From contig JALHUC010000596.1 of the NCBI GenBank assembly GCA_022865845.1, positions 1-6,194 of the forward strand: a DNA stretch of 6,194 bases, read 5' to 3'. Below are positions 1-5,265 of this stretch, one piece after another. The position numbers and the translations under genes are program-made. The notes below the pieces were generated by a model. That model was not told the DNA's origin. It ran no database searches and saw only the letters and a list, made by a program, of their open reading frames with translations. This stretch comes from a bacterium. GTDB lineage: Bacteria > BMS3Abin14. Numbering within the stretch: the first letter of the stretch is position 1; each line of letters begins with the position of its first letter.

Positions 1-990
1 GATGAAGATACGGACAACCTGGTCCGGGTGGAACCTTGCGATCTCGCCGTAGACTTCAGGGTCTTTCTCACCCGAATCCCCTACAAGGATGAACCGCCTG
101 TCGGGATAACGGGACACGATAGACTCGATAACGGGGATCTTGGTCTCCTCCGGTGAAGCAAAGATATTGAAAAAAGTCCTGTCCTTTATCCTGAAACTCC
201 GCAAGGTAAAGCTGCCGGAGGGGAAACCTTCGCGGGACATGAAGTCCGCAAGGGGAGGGTAAAGCTGCCAGGGAGAGGCGGACACGTAGTGGAAGACCGC
301 CCCCTCTTTGGCCCAGCTTTGGTAAACTTCCGGCATCCCTGGAACGGACCGAAACTCTTTCAGGAAAGTGTTAGCCAAAAGCTCCTCTTTATCCAGGACC
401 CCGCTTATCTTGATCGTATCGTCAAGATCCGAAATCACCGACAGGCCCCTGGGAGGGATCAACTGAACCCGTCCCCCTCGCTTCCTGCCGCCAATTATCC
501 TCGAAACGACCTCAAAAGGAAGCCAGCTTCCTTCCTGATGTCTGACCGCCCTGTCCCTGTCTATCTCCACTGTCTGCCCGAAATGACCTTCCGGCCCCGA
601 TGAGAGGGTCGTAAAAGCGAGGTCGGCTGAGCGAAGGTCAAAGGTCTTGCCACGCTCGTTGTCTACCAGGAACATTCTGGCCCTGCGGCGGAATATTTCA
701 TCATCGACCAAGTCCGGTTGAAGTTCCAGCCATTGGAGGAGCGTCTCCACAAAAACGGACCTCCAGATGGAATCCTCCTCGGGCTCGAACACCCATCCAT
801 GGACGGGAACGACCCATCGGTTGTTTTCGGCGTTCAAGTAGGCGGCGGTGGGAAAGAAAATGACCTCTTCGTCAGCCTTGAGGTCTGATGCCCCGGCCGG
901 CGAAAGCATGGGAAAGAGGCCCAGGGCAAAAGCCGCGGACAGCAACACCGAAATGAGCAGCACACGAAATATATGTTCGGATCTTTTCAT
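1..990 (-). CDS. App1-family (DUF2183) phosphatase, secreted, 3' end cut by window edge
   Basis: Reading the minus strand from an ATG at 990 gives 330 codons without a stop up to base 1, so the C-terminus lies outside the window. Residues 9-31 are a hydrophobic stretch followed by an A-G-A/S signal-peptidase-like site near residue 34, so export is likely. The C-terminal half matches the App1 catalytic domain: DLDDTIK at 188-194 is the HAD-type DxDxT nucleophile motif, SASPW at 237-241 is the second conserved block, and GDSGEKDPE at 304-312 is the acidic third block. Yeast App1 is a Mg-dependent phosphatidate phosphatase; bacterial relatives are mostly uncharacterised, so the substrate here is inferred as a phospho-lipid or other phosphomonoester. 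Residues 40-180 are the usual variable N-terminal region. An in-frame TGA lies a few codons upstream, which limits the start; a TTG directly before the ATG is the only alternative. The ribosome site is weak (AAAG). It is divergent from the gene at 1080. Confidence 0.9.
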   Translation of the reverse strand, partial: MKRSEHIFRVLLISVLLSAAFALGLFPMLSPAGASDLKADEEVIFFPTAAYLNAENNRWVVPVHGWVFEPEEDSIWRSVFVETLLQWLELQPDLVDDEIFRRRARMFLVDNERGKTFDLRSADLAFTTLSSGPEGHFGQTVEIDRDRAVRHQEGSWLPFEVVSRIIGGRKRGGRVQLIPPRGLSVISDLDDTIKISGVLDKEELLANTFLKEFRSVPGMPEVYQSWAKEGAVFHYVSASPWQLYPPLADFMSREGFPSGSFTLRSFRIKDRTFFNIFASPEETKIPVIESIVSRYPDRRFILVGDSGEKDPEVYGEIARFHPDQVVRIFI

Positions 991-1079
991 CAACTTTAGC
1001 TTATATCAGTCATCCCGTCGGATATGCTACATTTCATGACCTGATACAAGGAAGTCTTTACCTGGGAAAGGAACGATCA
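991..1079. promoter_or_regulatory. Divergent intergenic region expected to hold two promoters
   Basis: The 89 bp between the divergent starts at 990 and 1080 must contain the 5' signals for both genes. I see no convincing -35/-10 pair. TATAAG on the minus strand (1000-1005) and TATGCT on the plus strand (1023-1028) are -10-like, but neither has a good -35 partner, and the minus-strand one would leave almost no untranslated leader. AAAGGA at 1067-1072 is the ribosome site of the plus-strand gene, 7 nt before its ATG. Confidence 0.3.
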
Positions 1080-1274
1080 ATGTCATTCAATCCTGAAGGT
1101 CTGATACCGATCGTTGGAGGGGTTTTCGCCTGGCTCGCGGCAACAGGCCAGTACAAGCCGTCGAAGAACTCTGTCAAGTGGGAAGCGTGGCGTCTCGTGT
1201 GGGGACCGAAACTGAAGATCCTGGCGCCTATCGTCATTATATTCGGCATCGCCAAGTTGATGGGACTTCTGTAA
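1080..1274 (+). CDS. Small two-helix membrane protein, function unknown
   Basis: This is a 64-residue protein I do not recognise as a named family. Two hydrophobic segments, about residues 7-22 and 46-63, flank a loop rich in Lys, Arg and Trp (residues 24-46). By the positive-inside rule the loop would be cytoplasmic, giving a helical hairpin with both termini outside. AAAGGA at 1067-1072 sits 7 nt before the ATG, and the hydrophobic pattern is continuous in this frame, which supports it over the overlapping opposite-strand frame (1058-1255), which has no comparable pattern. The next gene (PhnA-like) begins 64 bp downstream on the same strand with no terminator between, so co-transcription is possible. 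Coding status is likely; the role is unknown. Confidence 0.72.
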   Translation: MSFNPEGLIPIVGGVFAWLAATGQYKPSKNSVKWEAWRLVWGPKLKILAPIVIIFGIAKLMGLL

Positions 1275-1278
1275 AATT

Positions 1279-1306
1279 CAGATTTCAGATCTCAGATCCC
1301 AGACCC
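1279..1306. repeat. Degenerate heptamer tandem repeat (CAGATYY, four units)
   Basis: Four successive 7-bp units occur: CAGATTT, CAGATCT, CAGATCC and CAGACCC. They start five bases after the stop codon of the membrane-protein gene and fill nearly half of the 64-bp gap before the PhnA-like gene. The inner ATCTCAGAT recurs on the minus strand in the loop of the inverted repeat at 3725-3801. Confidence 0.75.
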
Positions 1307-1338
1307 AATACCCTGGGCACTATTTTTTCGGAGGCACA

Positions 1339-1548
1339 ATGGACGTTAAAGACAGCAACGGAAACATCCTCAACGATGGAGATTCGGTTCAGGTGATCAA
1401 GGATCTGAAGGTTAAAGGTTCTTCCACTACCCTCAAAAGGGGACAGGTGTTTAAGAACATCCGCCTCACTTCCAAAAGCGGGGAGATCGAGTGCGGCAGC
1501 GGGAAAAGCACTGTCGTCCTGAAGACCGAATTTTGTAAAAAAGCCTGA
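1339..1548 (+). CDS. Stand-alone PhnA (YjdM) C-terminal domain protein
   Basis: This 69-residue protein closely resembles the C-terminal domain of PhnA/YjdM. It shows the N-terminal run VKDSNGNILNDGDSV (residues 3-17), the central VIKDLKVKGSS (19-29), KRGQVFKNIRL (33-43) and the ending LKTEFCKKA (61-69). Full PhnA proteins of about 110 residues carry an N-terminal zinc-ribbon with CxxC pairs; that part is absent here, so this is the short single-domain form. Despite the name, PhnA has no proven role in phosphonate breakdown in E. coli, and no phosphonate genes are visible nearby. A GGAGG at 1330-1334 is 4 nt from the ATG. It lies between the membrane-protein gene (64 bp upstream) and the tautomerase gene (139 bp downstream), all in the same direction. 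Family assignment is secure; function is not. Confidence 0.88.
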   Translation: MDVKDSNGNILNDGDSVQVIKDLKVKGSSTTLKRGQVFKNIRLTSKSGEIECGSGKSTVVLKTEFCKKA

Positions 1549-1554
1549 TTCAGA

Positions 1555-1609
1555 GTCCTGGTCCTGGTCCTGGTCCTGGTCCTGGTCCTGGTCCTGGTCC
1601 TGGTCCTGG
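1555..1609. repeat. Perfect hexamer tandem array, (TCCTGG)x9
   Basis: Nine uninterrupted, identical copies of TCCTGG run from 1556 to 1609 (period 6 holds from 1555). Each copy contains CCTGG, a CCWGG (Dcm/EcoRII-type) site, so there are nine such sites at exact 6-bp spacing. The array begins seven bases after the stop codon of the PhnA-like gene and lies 79 bp before the tautomerase start. It is outside any supported gene. Perfect identity points to recent slippage-driven expansion (inference). Confidence 0.95.
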
Positions 1610-1655
1610 AAAGATTTTACCAGGCACTAGGTCCCGGTCAAGGACTAGCCCTAGG

Positions 1656-1673
1656 TTCCACTTTCCACTTTCC
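1656..1673. repeat. Short heptamer repeat (TTCCACT, 2.6 units)
   Basis: TTCCACT is repeated twice and followed by TTCC, ending directly before the tautomerase Shine-Dalgarno sequence. The same heptamer appears again at 1997-2003 downstream of that gene. Confidence 0.6.
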
Positions 1674-1687
1674 TAAAGGAGGAGAAC

Positions 1688-1888
1688 ATGCCGGTGATCA
1701 TTTTTGAAGCGGGGAATAAGATGACCCTGGAAAAGAAGAGGGAGCTCATCCGGGAATTGACGGATGCCGCCGTCAGGGTCACCGGGCTCGGCGCGCCTGC
1801 CTTTACCATCTATATCCACGAGAACGAACACGACAACATCGGTGTGGGTGGAGAGCTGCTCACCGAGATCCTTGCCAGGCGGGGCTGA
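1688..1888 (+). CDS. 4-oxalocrotonate tautomerase-family protein (DmpI-like)
   Basis: This 66-residue protein has the size and layout of the 4-OT branch of the tautomerase superfamily: Pro directly after the initiator Met (the catalytic N-terminal proline once Met is removed), a beta-strand VIIFEAG, an amphipathic helix (about residues 14-31, KKRELIRELTDAAVRV), the GAP turn (35-37), a second strand FTIYIHE, and the IGVGGELL block (51-58). Such enzymes move protons between keto and enol forms as small oligomers in the cytoplasm. The two arginines used by classical 4-OT (Arg11 and Arg39) and Phe50 are not obvious here; the IYIHENEHDNIGVGGE region resembles DmpI-type members instead. A very strong AAAGGAGG at 1675-1682 fixes the start. 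There is no catechol meta-cleavage gene nearby, so the substrate is unknown. Confidence 0.88.
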   Translation: MPVIIFEAGNKMTLEKKRELIRELTDAAVRVTGLGAPAFTIYIHENEHDNIGVGGELLTEILARRG

Positions 1889-1928
1889 CGATTCATTTCA
1901 CTACGCAGTAACAAGAGGAAAAATAGTG

Positions 1929-1980
1929 CCTGGCTCCTGGTACGTAGTTCCTGGGCACCAGGTTCCTGGTACCAGGAACT
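1929..1980. repeat. Degenerate CCWGG heptad repeat with 18-bp palindrome
   Basis: Six CCWGG sites start at 1929, 1936, 1950, 1958, 1965 and 1972, that is, at spacings of 7, 14, 8, 7 and 7. This is a decayed 7-bp repeat built on CCTGGNN, with strand switches to CCAGG. The end forms a perfect 18-bp palindrome, GTTCCTGGTACCAGGAAC, at 1962-1979. A second pairing is possible between AGTTCCTGG (1946-1954) and CCAGGAACT (1972-1980). Confidence 0.75.
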
Positions 1981-2017
1981 GCCTTTTGGTACCTCTTTCC
2001 ACTTTCTCCTTTTTTTT
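1962..2017 (+). terminator. Possible weak terminator after the tautomerase gene
   Basis: A palindrome (1962-1979) and an alternative GGTACC/GGTACC stem (1968-1973 with 1988-1993) are followed by eight T at 2010-2017. The T-run is 16 bases past the nearest stem, which is too far for a textbook intrinsic terminator, so this is only a candidate. Confidence 0.2.
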
Positions 2018-2026
2018 CGCTATACT
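1996..2026 (+). promoter_or_regulatory. Candidate promoter for the radical SAM gene
   Basis: TATACT at 2021-2026 matches the sigma-70 -10 consensus at five of six positions. TTTCCA at 1996-2001 matches the -35 at four of six, but the spacer is 19 bp, longer than ideal, and T-rich. A transcript from here would carry a leader of about 180 nt containing the palindrome at 2053 and the hairpins at 2092-2127. Confidence 0.25.
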
Positions 2027-2052
2027 TTAACTGTGACGCTTGCCCCAGGCAC

Positions 2053-2065
2053 TGTCTAATAGACA
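2053..2065. promoter_or_regulatory. 13-bp palindrome, operator-like
   Basis: TGTCTAATAGACA has perfect 6-bp arms (TGTCTA and TAGACA) around one central base. It lies downstream of the candidate promoter and upstream of the structured leader, where a repressor site could act. The regulator is unknown. Confidence 0.35.
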
Positions 2066-2091
2066 ATAGAAATTAAATGTGGGGTTCTGAG

Positions 2092-2135
2092 GGTAAGACG
2101 TTACCGGGCGGCCGGTATCTCCGGCCGTTCGTTAC
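2092..2135 (+). promoter_or_regulatory. Structured 5' leader of the radical SAM gene with competing hairpins
   Basis: Three overlapping stems can be drawn: GGTAA/TTACC with tetraloop GACG (2092-2105), TACCGG/CCGGTA with a 4-nt loop (2102-2117), and CGGCCGG/CCGGCCG with loop TATCT (2109-2127). Neighbouring stems share bases, so forming one excludes the next. GTAA at 2093-2096 can also pair with TTAC at 2132-2135. No U-run follows the GC-rich stem, so it is not an intrinsic terminator. I cannot match it to a riboswitch class: the cobalamin B12 box, TPP, SAM and GEMM signatures are all absent. Confidence 0.35.
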
Positions 2136-2216
2136 GCATGGTGCTCCAGTTAAAAAACAGGATGCGACCTGAAATTCCCGGAACACACGTATCGATCATG
2201 TGAATGGAGGCATGCT

Positions 2217-3749
2217 ATGATCTCCAGGCCTTTGCGGGCCGTTATTCTCGAACCTAAGCCCCCGAACCCCCACATTTTTTCCCTTTATGCCCTCCCCCGA
2301 CTGGGTGGGGTGCTTCTGGCTACCTTGCTTCACCAAAGGGGGTGGGATGTCCAGGTGTTTGTGGAAGAGGTGGCCGATATCGATTTTGACCAGGTGCTCA
2401 AGGCTGATCTCGTAGGCATCTCAACCATCACTTCCACGGCTCCCAGGGCCTACGCTCTGGCCGACGAGATCCGCAAGTCCGGGATCCCCGTCGTTCTGGG
2501 GGGACCACACGTTACCTTTCTTCCGGATGAAGGGCTCGAACACGCAGACATGGTGGTTCGGGGTGAGGGCGAAGTGCCCATCCTGGCACTGGCTCAGTCT
2601 TTTGAAGGTGATCACGACCTTTCCCAGGTGCCCGGCCTTTCCTGGCGCACAAACGGCCGAACAGTCCATAACCCTGTCCCCGAAAAACTGGTTGACCTGA
2701 ACGACCTTCCTCCACCCGACCTTTCCCTTATCCATGGCTACAAAAAAAAGAACTCCCTGGCAAGCAGGGTCATCCCCATCCAGACCACCAGGGGGTGTCC
2801 CTACGGCTGCGATTTCTGCTCGGTTACCGGGATGTTCGGTCGGAAACTGCGAAGACAGAACCCGAAAAGTGTCGTCAAGATGCTGGAGGGTTATCGACAT
2901 CTGGGCAGGCTGGCCTTTATCTATGACGACAACTTCACCGCGGACAAAACCCACGCCCGGGAGATCTGCAGACTCATCATCGAAGCTGCTCTGGACATGG
3001 ACTGGAGCACCCAGGTGAGGTTAGAGGCCGCCCGCGACACGGAGCTCCTGGAGCACATGTACGAGGCAGGTTGTCGAACTGTGTTCATCGGGTTCGAATC
3101 GGTGAATCAGAGGGCACTCGCCGAAAGCCGCAAGTCCCAGTCGGTGGCCGAGATGGCTGGCGCCGTAAGGGCCTTCCGCAGAGCCGGGATAGATGTCCAC
3201 GGTATGTTCATATACGGTCTGGAATCAGAGGGATCCCGAGACCTGGAAGCAACACTGAAGTTCGCCCTAAATACGCCCATCACCACAGCACAGTTCCTCA
3301 TCCTGACCCCTTTTCCCGGGACCGAACAACTTGATCGCCTCACCCGGGAAGACCGGATCCTTCTAACCGACTGGAGCCTTTACGACGGTCACCATGTGGT
3401 GTTCGCACCCGGGAACATTAGCCCGCAGGATCTCCAGAGCATGCAGGTGCGATCACACTGGCGCTTCTATTCATGGGCCCGGAGTCTCGTTAGCCTGTTA
3501 AAACTGAAGTTCGTACGAACGAGTATATACATCTACGCGAGACGTATTAATTCAAGGTGGCACCGGCAGAACCGTATCTACCTGCAGGTTCTGAAACACC
3601 TTTCCCGCAGCAGCTCAATTGCCAGTAATGCTGAATTAAAGAGCCGGTTCCCCGACATCAGCCATGCAGTGAAAAAGGCGCGAAGACGAATGGACAGTGA
3701 GGGGATAAGGGCGTCATCGGTGTCTTTGGGGTCGGAGGTTGAATTGTGA
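2217..3749 (+). CDS. Cobalamin-binding-domain radical SAM protein (class B type)
   Basis: This 510-residue protein has the two-domain layout of B12-dependent radical SAM enzymes. Residues about 7-130 form a Rossmann-like B12-binding domain (DLVGIST at 64-70, PVVLGGPHVTFLPDE at 91-105, VVRGEGE at 113-119). The radical SAM core follows, with the 4Fe-4S motif C194-xxx-C198-xx-C201 (RGCPYGCDFC), YDDNFTAD at 236-243, FIGFES at 290-295 and LTPFPGT at 363-369. A basic, Trp/Tyr-rich tail (about 388-490) resembles the C-terminal extension of HpnP/HpnJ-like proteins. No DxHxxG cobalamin-ligand motif is present, which is common in this class. The family methylates unactivated carbons or does ring chemistry; the substrate here cannot be told. 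The start is set by GGAGG (2206-2210), 6 nt before ATG; the ATG at 2212 is too close and hits a stop at once. The last codons (LGSEVEL-stop) lie in an inverted repeat. Confidence 0.93.
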   Translation: MISRPLRAVILEPKPPNPHIFSLYALPRLGGVLLATLLHQRGWDVQVFVEEVADIDFDQVLKADLVGISTITSTAPRAYALADEIRKSGIPVVLGGPHVTFLPDEGLEHADMVVRGEGEVPILALAQSFEGDHDLSQVPGLSWRTNGRTVHNPVPEKLVDLNDLPPPDLSLIHGYKKKNSLASRVIPIQTTRGCPYGCDFCSVTGMFGRKLRRQNPKSVVKMLEGYRHLGRLAFIYDDNFTADKTHAREICRLIIEAALDMDWSTQVRLEAARDTELLEHMYEAGCRTVFIGFESVNQRALAESRKSQSVAEMAGAVRAFRRAGIDVHGMFIYGLESEGSRDLEATLKFALNTPITTAQFLILTPFPGTEQLDRLTREDRILLTDWSLYDGHHVVFAPGNISPQDLQSMQVRSHWRFYSWARSLVSLLKLKFVRTSIYIYARRINSRWHRQNRIYLQVLKHLSRSSSIASNAELKSRFPDISHAVKKARRRMDSEGIRASSVSLGSEVEL

Positions 3750-3801
3750 TGTTCCGGATCCAGGCAATCTGAGATGCCACAATTCAACCGCCGACCCCAA
3801 A
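3725..3801. repeat. Long inverted repeat over the radical SAM stop codon
   Basis: The left arm, 3725-3748, and right arm, 3778-3801, are 24-bp reverse complements with one mismatch (A3736 against G3790). The arms start TTTGGGGTCGG and end GGTTGAATTGTG at the 29-bp loop (3749-3777). The left arm encodes the final residues of the radical SAM protein and all but the last base of its stop. A run of six A (3799-3804) follows the right arm and TTT begins the left, so neither strand has the U-run after the stem that an intrinsic terminator needs. The right arm ends 8 bp before the stop of the convergent MmgE/PrpD gene. It could act as a shared 3' barrier, or be a REP/MITE-like element; the GGGGTCGG edges hint at the latter (inference). 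Confidence 0.92.
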
Positions 3802-3809
3802 AAAGCTGC

Positions 3810-5213
3810 CTACTTTCCCTTCATAAGGCCCAGAACCCGATCGAAATTCCCCGGTTTTTCCAGCCCTGCCACTGTTTCGAAAATCTCCTGCCTCTTTTCG
3901 GCCGAAAAGAGGTGGTCGGCGCAATCGGTGAATTTTACCTGTAGTTCTGCGTCCGAAAGCGGGAAATCCGGTCCGCCGCGGTAACGCTCGTCAGACTCGC
4001 GCACCAGTTTTTTGCCGTTTTTAAGGTTCACTTCCACCCGGGAGAGCATCTTGTCATATCCTCTGGCTTCAATTTCCGGATCGACCTGCGTTTTGACCCT
4101 GCCCATCATGGCCTTTACATCCGGAGAATTGACGAACTCGTCCGTGAATTCCCTGACACCGGCCTTTCGGGAAAGGATAATAGCGGTCATTAAAAAGGGC
4201 ATGCAGAACTTGGCCTCCAGCTCGTTGGTGGCCGTTTCATAACGAATGGGATTTAAAATGTTGGAACCTGCGTAAAGCACTACTTTTTCGATATCTTCCG
4301 GTTTCAGATCGTTTTCCGTTACCAACGCCAGCATGGCATCGATGGAAGGATGTGTCAGTGAGCCGCACGGATAGGGTTTGATGCTGACACCAGGATCCAC
4401 AATGGAAAACGGATTGCCCAGTTTCCCCTGGATCTTGTCGAGATCAAAACCGCCGCCTGCCACCTTGAAAAATCCCCACGGGCCATCCAGGCCATCCGGA
4501 TCAGCTTCAAAACCCCGTGCCGCCAGCAGTGCCGCCGTCACGCCGCTGTGGGCCGCCCGCCCCACGTGCAGCGGTTTGGTCATGGTGCCGAAATTTACCC
4601 GGATACCCGCTCCCATGCTGGCAGCCATGCCCAGCAGATGCCGGAACTGGTGTGGGCTCAGGTCCATGAGCTTGCCCGCCGCCGCCGCAGCGCCAAAAAC
4701 GCCGATGGTACCGCTGGAATGAAAACCGCTATTGTAATGGTGGGGGGAGATCGCCTCGGCGATCTTACACTCCACCTCGAATCCGGCAACAAAAGCGGTG
4801 ATAAACTGCTCACCGGTAACACCACCCAGTTTTTCGGCGACGGCCAGGGCCGCCGTGAAAGCGGGGATCGTCGGGTGGGTGAGCAACCCGAAAACACGAT
4901 CAGGGTAAGAAGACAACTGCGTATCGTCCCAGTCCATGGAGTGGCCCGCCGTCGCGTTGACCATCGCGGCTGATGCAGCCGGTACCCTGGCCTGCTTTTC
5001 ACCAAAAACTGTCGCCTGGTCGCTTCCTCCCGTTTCCAGGCAATGTTCCATGACGATCCGCGTACATTCCTGGCGAGCGCCTACAACAATGAGCCCCAGC
5101 GCGTCCAGAATGCAGCGTTTGGCTATACGGCGTGCCTCGGGGGGCACCTTATCGAAGGTCTGTGCCGTAGACCAGTCGGCGATTTCCCGGGTGATGTTGG
5201 TTTGAGTCGACAT
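3810..5213 (-). CDS. MmgE/PrpD family protein (dehydratase/decarboxylase fold)
   Basis: This 467-residue protein is full length for the MmgE/PrpD family, which includes 2-methylcitrate dehydratase (PrpD), cis-aconitate decarboxylase and iminodisuccinate epimerase. Conserved blocks in order: NATAGHSMDWDDTQ (86-99), LTHPTIPA (111-118), GFHSSGTIGVFGAAAAA (163-179), MTKPLHVGRAAHSG (211-224), IKPYPCGSLTHPSIDA (278-293) and AKFCMPF (334-340). D94, T98, H165, K213 and H288 appear to correspond to the active-site residues described for cis-aconitate decarboxylase, so it is probably an active cytoplasmic enzyme on a di- or tricarboxylate. Which reaction cannot be decided from sequence alone. The ATG at 5213 is chosen because AGGAGG stands 10 nt upstream; a longer frame starting at 5333 would overlap TctA. 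It follows TctA by 52 bp with no terminator, so the two are likely co-transcribed. It converges on the radical SAM gene, 60 bp away. Confidence 0.93.
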   Translation of the reverse strand: MSTQTNITREIADWSTAQTFDKVPPEARRIAKRCILDALGLIVVGARQECTRIVMEHCLETGGSDQATVFGEKQARVPAASAAMVNATAGHSMDWDDTQLSSYPDRVFGLLTHPTIPAFTAALAVAEKLGGVTGEQFITAFVAGFEVECKIAEAISPHHYNSGFHSSGTIGVFGAAAAAGKLMDLSPHQFRHLLGMAASMGAGIRVNFGTMTKPLHVGRAAHSGVTAALLAARGFEADPDGLDGPWGFFKVAGGGFDLDKIQGKLGNPFSIVDPGVSIKPYPCGSLTHPSIDAMLALVTENDLKPEDIEKVVLYAGSNILNPIRYETATNELEAKFCMPFLMTAIILSRKAGVREFTDEFVNSPDVKAMMGRVKTQVDPEIEARGYDKMLSRVEVNLKNGKKLVRESDERYRGGPDFPLSDAELQVKFTDCADHLFSAEKRQEIFETVAGLEKPGNFDRVLGLMKGK

Positions 5214-5223
5214 GTTCGTTTTA

Positions 5224-5229
5224 CCTCCT
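5224..5229 (-). promoter_or_regulatory. Ribosome binding site deciding the MmgE/PrpD start
   Basis: On the minus strand AGGAGG, within AAAGAGGAGGTAA, lies 10 nt before the ATG at 5213. The open frame continues upstream to 5333, but that extension overlaps the end of the TctA gene and has no family similarity, so this site fixes the start. Confidence 0.8.
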
Positions 5230-5265
5230 CTTTGTTTATTTTTCAGGTTGTTTTTAATCTGCCGA

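Larger units (their letters stand above)
1889..2216. other. 328-bp gap: repeats, T-run, palindrome and structured leader
   Basis: No convincing protein gene lies here. From left to right the gap holds CCWGG-rich heptads with a palindrome (1929-1980), a GGTACC pair (1968-1973 and 1988-1993) that could form a weak stem, a run of eight T (2010-2017), a TATACT hexamer (2021-2026), a 13-bp palindrome (2053-2065), three competing hairpins (2092-2127) and the radical SAM ribosome site GGAGG (2206-2210). A 31-codon open frame at 2077-2172 has no ribosome site and overlaps the hairpins. Confidence 0.7.

Noticed and set aside
289..603. 104-codon plus-strand open frame
   Set aside because: It is antisense to the App1-like phosphatase, whose minus-strand frame carries conserved motifs across this stretch.
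1555..1609. CRISPR-like array
   Set aside because: Units are 6 bp with no spacers; this is a simple tandem repeat.
2077..2172. 31-codon open frame upstream of the radical SAM gene
   Set aside because: It has no ribosome site or recognisable features and lies across the GC hairpins; a leader peptide cannot be excluded but is not supported.
2077..2216. Cobalamin riboswitch before the B12 radical SAM gene
   Set aside because: The B12-box consensus and the long multi-stem layout are absent; the structured part is only about 45 nt.
2421..2954. 177-codon minus-strand open frame inside the radical SAM gene
   Set aside because: It lies opposite the CxxxCxxC-containing coding sequence, has no recognisable domain and is explained as an antisense shadow.
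3725..3804. Canonical intrinsic terminator
   Set aside because: The stem is followed by an A-run, not T, on the plus strand, and by AAAGACACC on the minus strand.
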